The notes under the pieces are model-generated. The model was not told where the DNA came from. It worked only from the letters and a program-made list of their open reading frames with translations, and did not search any database. Made by a program: the position numbers and the translations under genes. From contig NZ_JARXVE010000010.1 in the NCBI RefSeq assembly GCF_029893345.1, positions 164,527 to 228,526 of the forward strand: DNA of 64,000 nt. The letters are read 5' to 3'. Positions 24,844-32,550 of this stretch are shown here, in pieces. The DNA is from Mycolicibacterium frederiksbergense (GTDB lineage Bacteria > Actinomycetota > Actinomycetes > Mycobacteriales > Mycobacteriaceae). Numbering within the stretch: position 1 is the first letter of the stretch; each line of letters opens with the position of its first letter.

Positions 24844-26460
24844 TCAGAAGGGAGTCGGGATGCTGGAGCGGGTGTCCGCGAGATGCCGCATGGACCGCAG
24901 CGCGACGGCCATGATGGTGGCGGTGGGATTCATACCGGTCGAGGTGACCATGGTGCTGCCGTCCACGATGAACAGGTTCGGCACGTCATGCGTGCGGCAC
25001 CATTCGTCGACGACGGAGTTGGCCGGGTCGGTACCCATCTTGGTGGTGCCCAGCAGGTGCCAGGCGCTGTGCCGAACCACCGGAACCGGGTGCACCTCAA
25101 CAGCTCCGGCGGCCTCGTGCGCCTCGACGGCCCGCGCGACGTTGAAGTCGAGCATCCGCTGGCAGTTCTCGCCGATCTTGTAGTGGATCTTGGCCGCCGG
25201 GATGCCATCGGAGTCGGTGACGTCGGGATCCAGTGTCACGGTGTTGGTTTCGTCAGGCAGGTCCTCGGTGGTGATGCCCCACTCGGTGTAGCGGCCGAAC
25301 GTCTTCTGCAGCCGCGGATGGAAGTTGGCGCCGAAGCCGTCGCGCCAGTTGTCGCCCGGCTCCCACAGGGTTTGGGCCAGCGGGCCACCGGTCGGCATGA
25401 GGTTCCACTTGGCGCCACGGACGAATCCGCGGTCGGTGTCGGTCTCGTAGAACTGCAGCGATTGCAACGCTTGGCCGGCCGGACCGAGCCAGGTCTCCAT
25501 GTCCTCGTCGTAGGCACCGTAGACCGAGGCGTACGGGTGGGTCATGAGTCGCTTGCCGACCAGCCCCGAGGAGTTGGCCAGGCCGTCAGGCGCAGAGTTC
25601 AGCAGCAGCCGGGGCGTGCCGATTCCGTTGGCCGCCAACACCGTCACCCGCGCGGCCTGATGCTGCAGCGTGCCGTTGCGGTCGATGTACTCGGCGCCGG
25701 TCGCCAGGCCGCGGTCGTTCGTCGTGATGCGGCTGACACGCGCTCCGGTGACCAGCTGTACCCCGAGCTTGATCGCGTCACGCCAATGGGTGATGTCGGT
25801 GCTGGCCTTGGCGCCGACGGGGCAGCCGGATTCGCAGGCGCCGTAGCGCATGCAGGCTTCCTGGTTCTTGTACTTGCGCGACGCGATGGCGTTCGGCGCG
25901 GGCCACCAGTGCCAGCCCAGCTTGTCCATGCCCTTTGCGGCCACCAGGCCGTACTTACCGATCGGCAGCGGCGGCAGCGGGAAGGTGTGCGGGTCCGGGT
26001 AAGCCGGGTCGCCTTCCAGCCCGGACGCGCCGATGTGGTGAGTCACCTCATCCAAGAAAGGTCGCAGATCCTCATAGGTGAACGGCCAGTCCTCGGCCAC
26101 CCCGTCAAGGGTCTTGACCTGGAAGTCCGACGGCATGGGGCGCACCCAGTGCCCGGAGAACATGATGGTGCTGCCGCCGACACCGCTGAACATCAGGGGC
26201 TCGACCGGACTCTCGCTGCTGTCGATCGGATAGTCGGCTTGGTTCTGCCGCACATTGGGACTTGCGTTCCACTGCTTGAGCCGGGTCAGTTCCCACTCCG
26301 GCTTGCCTGCGGTGAAATCGTCGGGCAGGTTCCAGTCGCCCTGTTCCAGGCAGACGACCTTCAGGCCCCGTTGGGCCAGTTCGAGGGCGGCGACACCACC
26401 GGAAGCCCCCGCACCGACGATCAGAACGTCGACGTCGTCTTCGAGATGTTGACGATTCAC
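24844..26460 (-). CDS. GMC-family FAD oxidoreductase
   Basis: This protein of about 538 residues has an N-terminal FAD motif GAGASGGVAALELA, the GMC segment GVGGSTIMFSGHWVRP and the C-terminal MNPTATIMAVALR flavin-binding block, with the active-site His in SAWHLLGTTKMG. A cluster CMRYGACESGC near the middle may bind metal. GMC members oxidise alcohols, sugars or sterols. The GTG at 26460 is preferred because GAAGGAAGGG lies 8-17 bp upstream; the frame stays open to an ATG at 26505 and beyond to 26568. It forms an operon with the small subunit gene. Confidence 0.85.
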   Translation of the reverse strand: MNRQHLEDDVDVLIVGAGASGGVAALELAQRGLKVVCLEQGDWNLPDDFTAGKPEWELTRLKQWNASPNVRQNQADYPIDSSESPVEPLMFSGVGGSTIMFSGHWVRPMPSDFQVKTLDGVAEDWPFTYEDLRPFLDEVTHHIGASGLEGDPAYPDPHTFPLPPLPIGKYGLVAAKGMDKLGWHWWPAPNAIASRKYKNQEACMRYGACESGCPVGAKASTDITHWRDAIKLGVQLVTGARVSRITTNDRGLATGAEYIDRNGTLQHQAARVTVLAANGIGTPRLLLNSAPDGLANSSGLVGKRLMTHPYASVYGAYDEDMETWLGPAGQALQSLQFYETDTDRGFVRGAKWNLMPTGGPLAQTLWEPGDNWRDGFGANFHPRLQKTFGRYTEWGITTEDLPDETNTVTLDPDVTDSDGIPAAKIHYKIGENCQRMLDFNVARAVEAHEAAGAVEVHPVPVVRHSAWHLLGTTKMGTDPANSVVDEWCRTHDVPNLFIVDGSTMVTSTGMNPTATIMAVALRSMRHLADTRSSIPTPF

Positions 26461-26507
26461 CAGCTCTAGCCCTTCCTTCAGGTGTGAGCCCGACCCGGGA
26501 CTCATGA

Positions 26508-26531
26508 GAAATGATGCGTGGATCACATTTC
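26508..26531. promoter_or_regulatory. inverted repeat upstream of the GMC oxidoreductase
   Basis: GAAATGAT and ATCACATTTC form an imperfect inverted repeat about 50 bp before the GMC start, in a 140-bp gap that must hold its promoter. A regulatory role is only a guess from position and symmetry. Confidence 0.3.
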
Positions 26532-26600
26532 TGTTCGCGATGGACGATCCGGATAATTTCGCGATCACGGCTTGTGTATTCGTATAAGCCCGGTGGCGAA

Positions 26601-27314
26601 TCAGGCTTCCAGTTCCCCGGCGATCCGGCGTTCGATGCTGGCCCGGGTCCGTGCAGGCAGCACGATCAGCCCATCGAGTTCGGTGCGGGCCCGGGTGTAG
26701 GCGTTCTGGCGTTCCTGCGGTGTCGCGCCGTCGTCGGAGGCGAGCCGCAGCAGTTGCTGGGCCCGGGCAATGCGCTCCTGGGCCGCCTCGGAGAAGTCGC
26801 TGCGCCGACGGCGGATCGCCTCGGCCTCGGCGACGTCGAAGGCCGTCACGTAGTCATGCACCGCATCCCGGTAGTCCAGCTGGGCGGTCCGGTCGCCCAG
26901 CAAGTCGGCGGCATTGTCCGGCCGCAGCAGGTCGGCCCGGCTGCGGGCCTTGTGGAAGGCGATGGTCAGCGGGTCGCGCATGTCGGTCATCAGCGGGAAG
27001 TCCAGCAGTTTGGCGATGTCGATCTCGTAGTCGAGCCACCGGGCGTTGGTGCGGTCGTGTTGTTCGAGCAGTTTGGTGAGCTCCCGCTGATGGCCGGCCT
27101 TGGCGGATTTGGCCGCCCCGGCCGCTTTGGCTATCTCCACCTTGGTCTGCTGCTTGATCCGGTAACGCTCCAGCCGGCGCTGGGCCCGGCGCTCGTTGGC
27201 AGCGGCGACGGCCCTGATGCCGCCGCCGATCGCTCCTCCGAGCGGAAAGATCAGCCACCAAAAGTTCCCTGCGAACTGCCACAGAGGCCCCACAAATCCA
27301 GAATGCCATCGCAT
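26601..27314 (-). CDS. membrane-anchored coiled-coil protein of unknown function
   Basis: This 237-residue protein has one hydrophobic segment near residues 12-36 (NFWWLIFPLGGAIGGG) followed by a long charged, helical region rich in Ala, Arg and Gln (about 38-90 and 150-205) that should form coiled coils. I do not recognise a named domain. It is divergent, with a 33-bp gap, from the degenerate ABC ATPase and YhgE/Pip genes and may share their regulation. Confidence 0.6.
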   Translation of the reverse strand: MRWHSGFVGPLWQFAGNFWWLIFPLGGAIGGGIRAVAAANERRAQRRLERYRIKQQTKVEIAKAAGAAKSAKAGHQRELTKLLEQHDRTNARWLDYEIDIAKLLDFPLMTDMRDPLTIAFHKARSRADLLRPDNAADLLGDRTAQLDYRDAVHDYVTAFDVAEAEAIRRRRSDFSEAAQERIARAQQLLRLASDDGATPQERQNAYTRARTELDGLIVLPARTRASIERRIAGELEA

Positions 27315-27347
27315 GTGTGCACCCCGCGGATGTGCTGTGATTGGCCC

Positions 27348-28091
27348 ATGTCTCAGCTAAGTTCCGAGCCCGGCGCCGGTGCGGACGAGCAAAAGCCGGA
27401 ACCCGTCATCACCGCCCGCGGTATCGCGATGCGCGGGCCGTGGGGACCGGTGTACGGGCCGATCGATCTCGATGTCGAGGCGGACGGGGTGACCGTGCTG
27501 GTGGCGCCCTCGGGCACCGGTCGCACGGCGTTGTTGATGACCCTGGCCGGGCGGATGCGGCCGGTGCGCGGTGAGCTGACCGTGTTCGGGCATACCCGCG
27601 CGACCGGCATCTTCCGGTCCGCGGCGCTGGCCGGGATCGACGAGCTGGACACCGTGTCGGAATCGGTGACGGTGCGCGACCTGGTGACCGAGCAGCGTCG
27701 TTGGGACGCACCCTGGTACACCCTGGTGCGCCGGGCCGACGAGGACGACCTGGCCGAGGTCTGCGCCCCGGTGTTCGGTGACCTGCCGCTACCTTCCTTG
27801 ACCGAGTACTTTGACGGGCTCAGCGAACTCGACCAGATTCTGCTGCGGATCGCGCTGGCCAACACCAAGACCCCGCCGCTGCTGGTGGTCGGAAACCTCG
27901 ACCATCTCACCGACGACCGCAACCGCGACGTCCTGGTGGGCCGGTTGATCGCGCTCGGGGAGAAGCAGACCGTCATCACCGCGACGGTCAACGGGGTACC
28001 CGAGCATCTGGTCCCGGCCGTGCGGGCCCAACTGAACGTGCCGAACACCACGCTGGCCGAGCTGGCCGGTGCACAGAAAGGTGGCGAGTAG
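27348..28091 (+). CDS. ABC-transporter ATPase-like protein with degenerate motifs
   Basis: This 247-residue protein has the outline of an ABC ATPase but altered catalytic motifs. The Walker A region reads APSGTGRT (residues 53-60) with Arg for Lys, the signature reads GLSELDQI instead of LSGGQ, and the Walker B region reads LLVVGNLDH without the usual Asp-Glu. It may bind nucleotide weakly or act without hydrolysis. The ATG at 27348 is chosen because the long upstream frame runs antisense through the coiled-coil gene. The next gene starts 2 bp later, so the two proteins probably form one membrane system. Confidence 0.75.
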   Translation: MSQLSSEPGAGADEQKPEPVITARGIAMRGPWGPVYGPIDLDVEADGVTVLVAPSGTGRTALLMTLAGRMRPVRGELTVFGHTRATGIFRSAALAGIDELDTVSESVTVRDLVTEQRRWDAPWYTLVRRADEDDLAEVCAPVFGDLPLPSLTEYFDGLSELDQILLRIALANTKTPPLLVVGNLDHLTDDRNRDVLVGRLIALGEKQTVITATVNGVPEHLVPAVRAQLNVPNTTLAELAGAQKGGE

Positions 28092-28093
28092 CC

Positions 28094-30100
28094 GTGCTAG
28101 CCGGAATGTCGTTGGGTACCGATCTCAAGCGGTTCTCCCGAGGCACCATGCCGCGGATCGCGCTGGTGACCGTCATTCTCCTGCCGCTGCTGTACGGCGC
28201 GATGTACCTGTGGGCGTTCTGGAACCCGTTCGGCGAGGTGAACAAGGTGCCGGTGGCCCTGGTCAACGAGGACCAGGGCACGGTTGCCCAGGGGCAGCTG
28301 GTCAGGGCCGGCGACGAGGTTGCCGACGCGCTGGTGGACTCGGGTCAGCTTCAGCTGCACCGGGTTTCGGCAGACGAGGCGGCGGCGGGAGTGGCCAGTG
28401 GCAAATACTATTTCTCGATCACGTTGCCGGCGGATTTCAGCGCCGGCATCGCCTCGCCGTCGGGCGGGTCGCCGGAGCAGGCCAAGATCCGGTTCACCTT
28501 CAATGACGCGAACAACTACCTGGGCACGATCATCGGGCAGAACGCTGCCCGGGAGGTGCTCAACCAGGTCAACGGCCGCATCGGTGAACGCACCGTCGGG
28601 ACGGTGCTGGCCGGGCTGACCGACGCCGGGGCGGGCCTGGTGAAGGCGGCCGACGGCGCGCAGCAGCTGGCCACCGGGAACGCCGCGGCCGATGCCGGTG
28701 CACACCGGCTGAGTTCGGGAGCCGAGGCCCTGACCTCGGGCCTGGTCACCGCGCGCGACGGGTCGGCGCAGCTGGCCGCGGGCACCCGGCAGTTGTCGAC
28801 GGCGGTCGAGACCGCGACCGATCCGTTGCTGACGGTGCTCGATCGGGTCAGCGGTTTGGGCCTGGACCCCAATGAGGTGGGCATGGCCGCCCAACGCCTG
28901 TCCGGTGCGGTGCGCTCGACCACCGACCGGATCGCGGCGCTGAACATCGACCAGGCCCAGGCCGCCGCGATCGTCGACCAGGCGGTCGGCATCCTGCGCA
29001 ACAGCCCCGATCCCGCGGTGCGCGACACCGGAGAGTTCCTGGCCGGTGCGCAGCGGCTGCTCGTCGCCCGCGGTCTCGACCCGACCACCGACGAGGGTCT
29101 GATCCGCTTGCGTGACAACGCCGCCCAGCTGGAGAACGAGCTGGGTGACCCGAACAGCAAGCTGCGGGTATTCATCACCAAGGCCCTCGATGGCGGGCTG
29201 CGCTCCGACGTCGTCAAACTGCGCGACGGCGCGTATCAGCTCAACGACGGTGCCCAGCGGTTGAACAGCGGTCTGGTGCAACTGGCCGACGGCAGCCGTC
29301 AATTGGCCAACGGGGCAGGCGAACTCGCCGACGGTACCGGCAAGTTGGCCGATGGCAGTCAGGTGTTGGCCTCGGCGCTCAAGGAGGGCTCTACCCAGGT
29401 TCCGTCGTGGACTCCCCAGCAGCGCACCGAGGTGGCCCGCACCCTGGCCGCCCCGGTCGCGCTGGACATCCAGACGCACAATCCGGCTGCCACGTTCGGC
29501 ACCGGTTTCGCGCCGTTCTTCTTGCCGCTGGCGTTGTTCATCGGGGCGTTGATCATCTGGATGTTGTTGAAGCCGTTGCAGTCTCGTCCGGTGGTGAACG
29601 GGCTGGGGGCGCTGCGGGTGGTGCTGGCCTCGTATTGGCCGGCCCTGCTGATCGTGGTGTGCCAGGTCGCGGTGATGTATGTGGTGGTGCACTTCGGGGT
29701 GGGCCTGAACGCCAAGTATCCGTTGGCGACGGTGGCGTTCCTGGTGCTGGTGGCCGGGACGTTCCTAGCCCTGATCCAGGCGTTCAACGCGCTGTTCGGG
29801 GTGTCGGTGGGCCGGGTGGTCACGTTGGCCTTCCTGATGCTGCAGCTGGTGTCGGCCGGTGGCATCTACCCGGTGGAGACCACGGCCAAACCGTTCCAGA
29901 TCCTGCACCCGGTGGATCCGATGACGTACGCGGTCAACGGTCTTCGGCAGTTGATCGTGGGCGGCATCGGCCCTCGGCTGTGGGTCGCGATCGCGGTGCT
30001 GGCCGGGGTGCTGGTGGTTTCGCTGGCCGCGAGTTCATGGGCGGCGCGGCGAGATCGGCAGTACACCATGGATCGCCTGCACCCGCCGATCGAGGTGTGA
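28094..30100 (+). CDS. YhgE/Pip-domain ABC-2-like membrane protein
   Basis: This 668-residue protein has one N-terminal membrane helix (about 20-42), a long extracytoplasmic region and about five C-terminal helices (about 475-655), the plan of YhgE/Pip proteins. The extracytoplasmic part ends in repeated L-x-x-G units (LNDGAQRLNSG, LADGSRQLANG, LADGTGKLADG), predicted as a long helical stalk. GTG 28094 is used, with ATG 28106 possible. Family members are linked to phage infection, export and ESAT-6-type secretion in other Gram-positives; the role here is unknown. The neighbouring ATPase-like protein is its probable partner. Confidence 0.82.
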   Translation: MLAGMSLGTDLKRFSRGTMPRIALVTVILLPLLYGAMYLWAFWNPFGEVNKVPVALVNEDQGTVAQGQLVRAGDEVADALVDSGQLQLHRVSADEAAAGVASGKYYFSITLPADFSAGIASPSGGSPEQAKIRFTFNDANNYLGTIIGQNAAREVLNQVNGRIGERTVGTVLAGLTDAGAGLVKAADGAQQLATGNAAADAGAHRLSSGAEALTSGLVTARDGSAQLAAGTRQLSTAVETATDPLLTVLDRVSGLGLDPNEVGMAAQRLSGAVRSTTDRIAALNIDQAQAAAIVDQAVGILRNSPDPAVRDTGEFLAGAQRLLVARGLDPTTDEGLIRLRDNAAQLENELGDPNSKLRVFITKALDGGLRSDVVKLRDGAYQLNDGAQRLNSGLVQLADGSRQLANGAGELADGTGKLADGSQVLASALKEGSTQVPSWTPQQRTEVARTLAAPVALDIQTHNPAATFGTGFAPFFLPLALFIGALIIWMLLKPLQSRPVVNGLGALRVVLASYWPALLIVVCQVAVMYVVVHFGVGLNAKYPLATVAFLVLVAGTFLALIQAFNALFGVSVGRVVTLAFLMLQLVSAGGIYPVETTAKPFQILHPVDPMTYAVNGLRQLIVGGIGPRLWVAIAVLAGVLVVSLAASSWAARRDRQYTMDRLHPPIEV

Positions 30101-30105
30101 GTCAC

Positions 30106-30161
30106 CGTGCGTAACGCCATGGCGAAAATCTCGCCCATTTTTCGCCATGGCGTTACGCACG
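30106..30161. repeat. hairpin repeat, copy 3, with perfect 23-bp arms
   Basis: The left arm CGTGCGTAACGCCATGGCG followed by AAAA pairs exactly with 30139-30161 around a 10-base loop. It starts 6 bp after the YhgE/Pip stop and can act as a terminator. Its right half has the same CGCCATGGCGTTACGCACG core as copies 1 and 2. Confidence 0.8.
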
Positions 30162-30251
30162 CGAAGCCCACGCCTTCCGGAGCCTGCCAAGATCTGATGT
30201 CGTCCTGAGCTCCCCCAGGCGGAAGTGTGCCGTCGGGTACCGACAGGTTCT
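30153..30251 (-). pseudogene. collapsed DUF559 gene: leader plus last codons only
   Basis: The reverse strand from 30188 to 30153 encodes GRLRKAWASRA and a stop, nearly the same as the tail GRLAKAWASRA of the relic at 15.9 kb. The preceding bases (about 30251-30200) match the leader of that relic: GTTACGAA, CTGTCGGTACC, CGGCACACT and GGGGGA occur in the same order. Essentially the whole coding region has been lost, leaving both ends between two hairpin repeats. Confidence 0.55.
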
Positions 30252-30307
30252 CGTTCGTAACTCTACGGCGAGACTTCCACGCGATTTTCGCCGTGGCGTT
30301 ACGCACG
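30252..30307 (+). repeat. hairpin repeat, copy 4
   Basis: This runs from CGTTCGTAACTCTACGGCG to CGCCGTGGCGTTACGCACG, in the same orientation as copies 1 and 2 and with imperfect pairing. It ends 8 bp before the accD3 stop codon and may also serve as that gene's terminator. Confidence 0.7.
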
Positions 30308-30315
30308 TGGAAACT

Positions 30316-31788
30316 TTAGGCCAGCCCGATTCGGCGGTAGCGGTCCAGCCGGGTCTGCAGCCGAACCTCACCGGGCACCGCGCGCAACTGAGAAAGCTCG
30401 GTGGCGATGGCCGTCGACAGCCGCTCGGTGAACGCCCGCGGCTCGTCGGCGGCGTCGGGATGCTCGGGCACGATCGCGTCGACGATGCCGTGCCGCAGTA
30501 GATCGGTCGACCGGACCCCTTGTGCCGCAGCCAGTTCCGCGGCATGCTCGGTGTCGCGGTAGACGATCGCGCTGGCCCCCTCCGGCGGTAGCGGGGCCAG
30601 CCAGCCGTGGGCGGCCGCCAGCACCCGGTCGGCGGGCACCATCGCCAGCGCCGGTCCGCCGCTGCCCTGGCCCATCAGCACCGACACCGTCGGGGTGTCC
30701 AGCGTCACCAGCTCGGCCAGGCACCGGGCGATCTCGCCGGCCAGCCCGCCCTGCTCGGCTTCGATCGACAATGCGGGCCCCGGGGTGTCGATCACCAGCA
30801 CCAGCGGCAGCCGCAGTCCGGCCGCCAACGCCATGCCGCGGCGGGCCTCGCGCAGTGCGCCGGGGCCGACCAGCCCGCCCACGATGCGGCGCTGGCCCAA
30901 CACCACCGCAGGCTGCCCACCGAACCGGGCCAGCGCCAGCAGCATGGTCGCCGCCTCGCCCCGCTCTGTTCCCGACAGCAACACCGGGTCGGTAGCCCCA
31001 TGCTTGAGCAGGTACCCGACTCCGGGCCGGTCCGGGCGCCGCGAGGCCAGCACCGACTGCCAGGCCGGCACATCGGGCAGCTGCTCGGGGGTCGGCGCGG
31101 GGGGAAGCGGGACTGGAGCGTCCAAGACCACCCGCAGCGTGCGGTCCAGGGTGTCGCGGAGCAGCGCGAGCGGCACCACACCGTCGATGACGCCGTGGGC
31201 GTGCAGGTTCTCGGCGGTCTGCACGCCGGACGGGAACGGTTCGCCGTACAGATGCTCGTACACCCGTGGGCCGAGGAAGCCGATCAGCGCACCGGGTTCG
31301 GCGGCGGTGACGTGCCCGAGCGAGCCCCACGACGCGAACACCCCACCCGTGGTGGGGTGGCGCAGGTAGACCAGGTAGGGCAGATGGGCCTGTTTGTGCA
31401 GTTCGACGGCCGCGGCGATCTTGACCATCTGCAGGAACGCCACCGTGCCTTCCTGCATGCGGGTGCCGCCGGAGCTCGGCGAGGCCAGTAGCGGAAGCCC
31501 CTCGGCTGTGGCACGTGTCACCGCGGCGGTGATCCGTTCGGCGGCGGCCACCCCGATCGACCCGGCCAGGAAGTCGAACTCGCAGGCCACCACGGCCACC
31601 CGGCGGCCGAAGATGGTGCCTTCCCCGGTCAGCACCGATTCGTCCAGCCCGGTCTTCGATGCCGCGTCGGCCAGCTCACGCCGATACTCGTCGCTGGTCG
31701 CGACGTCCAGCGGCGCGGTGTCCCAGCTGCGGAACGAGCCCTCATCCAGTACTGCATCACGAAGCGCGCGTGCGCCGATCCGACTCAC
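30316..31788 (-). CDS. accD3: acyl-CoA carboxylase carboxyltransferase, AccD3-type
   Basis: This 490-residue protein joins N- and C-terminal carboxyltransferase halves: SSGGTRMQEG and HPTTGGVFASWGSLGHVTAA in the first, RRGMALAAGLRLPLVLVIDT and GQGSGGPALAMVPADRV in the second. It should transfer a carboxyl group to an acyl-CoA together with a biotin-carrying subunit encoded elsewhere. Length and position next to echA6, the MBL protein, the lipoprotein and ctpE match M. tuberculosis Rv0904c (accD3). It is divergent from echA6 across a 26-bp gap. Confidence 0.87.
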   Translation of the reverse strand: MSRIGARALRDAVLDEGSFRSWDTAPLDVATSDEYRRELADAASKTGLDESVLTGEGTIFGRRVAVVACEFDFLAGSIGVAAAERITAAVTRATAEGLPLLASPSSGGTRMQEGTVAFLQMVKIAAAVELHKQAHLPYLVYLRHPTTGGVFASWGSLGHVTAAEPGALIGFLGPRVYEHLYGEPFPSGVQTAENLHAHGVIDGVVPLALLRDTLDRTLRVVLDAPVPLPPAPTPEQLPDVPAWQSVLASRRPDRPGVGYLLKHGATDPVLLSGTERGEAATMLLALARFGGQPAVVLGQRRIVGGLVGPGALREARRGMALAAGLRLPLVLVIDTPGPALSIEAEQGGLAGEIARCLAELVTLDTPTVSVLMGQGSGGPALAMVPADRVLAAAHGWLAPLPPEGASAIVYRDTEHAAELAAAQGVRSTDLLRHGIVDAIVPEHPDAADEPRAFTERLSTAIATELSQLRAVPGEVRLQTRLDRYRRIGLA

Positions 31789-31790
31789 CG

Positions 31791-31812
31791 CGCCAGCCTA
31801 TATAGGCTGGCG
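31791..31812. promoter_or_regulatory. 22-bp perfect palindrome filling the accD3-echA6 gap
   Basis: CGCCAGCCTAT is followed directly by its exact complement, centred on TATATA. The gap between the two start codons is only 26 bp, so this palindrome must hold the divergent promoter elements, an operator, or both; transcripts would be nearly leaderless. The regulator is unknown. Confidence 0.6.
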
Positions 31813-31814
31813 AC

Positions 31815-32549
31815 ATGATTGGTGTCACCAGAGAAGGCAGTGTCCTGACCCTGGAGCTGCAACGCGAGGATCGGCGCAACGCGCTGAACTGCGAGCTTGT
31901 CGACAGCCTGCGGGAAGCGATCGAGAATGCCGCCGGCCAGGATGTCCGCGCCATCGTGCTGACCGGGGCCGGTTCGGTATTCAGCTCGGGCGCCGATCTG
32001 TCCGATGCCGCAGGTATGGCCGAGAAGCTGCCCGACAAGGCGCTGGCACTGAACCTGGCGATCGACAGGTCCCCGGTTCCGGTCATCGGCGCGATCAACG
32101 GCCCGGCGATCGGTGCGGGTGTGATCCTCGCCATGATCTGCGATCTGCGGGTCGTCGCACCCGACGCCTACTTTCAGTTCCCGGTCGCCAGGTATGGCCT
32201 GGCCCTGGACAACTGGAGCATCCGGCGGCTGACCTCGCTGGTCGGCCACGGCCGGGCACGAGGCATGCTGCTCGGCGCCGAGAAGCTCACCGCCGAGACC
32301 GCCCTGCAAACCGGGATGGCCAACCGCATCGGCACCCTGGCCGACGCGCAAAAGTGGGCGGCCGAGCTCGCCGGGTTCGCGCCACTGGCGCTGCAGCACG
32401 CCAAGCGGGTGCTCAACGACGACGGCGCCTACGAGGACCAGTGGCCCGCGCACAAGGAGCTGTTCGACAAGGCCTGGGGCAGCCGGGACGTCATCGAGGC
32501 GCAGGTGGCCCGGATTGAGAAGCGGCCGCCCAACTTCAACGGGGCCTGA
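31815..32549 (+). CDS. echA6: enoyl-CoA hydratase-fold protein EchA6
   Basis: This 244-residue crotonase-fold protein has SSGADLSDAAGM as the oxyanion-hole segment and AINGPAIGAGVILAMICDLR. Length and context match M. tuberculosis EchA6 (Rv0905), an essential protein that binds long-chain acyl-CoA and feeds mycolic acid synthesis rather than acting as a normal hydratase; the usual catalytic Glu pair is not evident here either. It is followed 1 bp later by the Rv0906-type gene. Confidence 0.87.
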   Translation: MIGVTREGSVLTLELQREDRRNALNCELVDSLREAIENAAGQDVRAIVLTGAGSVFSSGADLSDAAGMAEKLPDKALALNLAIDRSPVPVIGAINGPAIGAGVILAMICDLRVVAPDAYFQFPVARYGLALDNWSIRRLTSLVGHGRARGMLLGAEKLTAETALQTGMANRIGTLADAQKWAAELAGFAPLALQHAKRVLNDDGAYEDQWPAHKELFDKAWGSRDVIEAQVARIEKRPPNFNGA

Positions 32550-32550
32550 C

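Noticed and set aside
24844..26460. GMC oxidoreductase as cholesterol oxidase or choline dehydrogenase
   Set aside because: Only the superfamily motifs can be read; nothing in the neighbours supports a sterol or choline role.
29230..29380. Repeated LADG-type units as a DNA repeat array
   Set aside because: The repetition is at protein level, part of the helical stalk of YhgE/Pip proteins, and the DNA copies are not identical.
28097..29692. Reverse-strand open frame of 531 codons
   Set aside because: It is antisense to the YhgE/Pip gene and has the same low-complexity His/Gln/Arg composition as other shadows.
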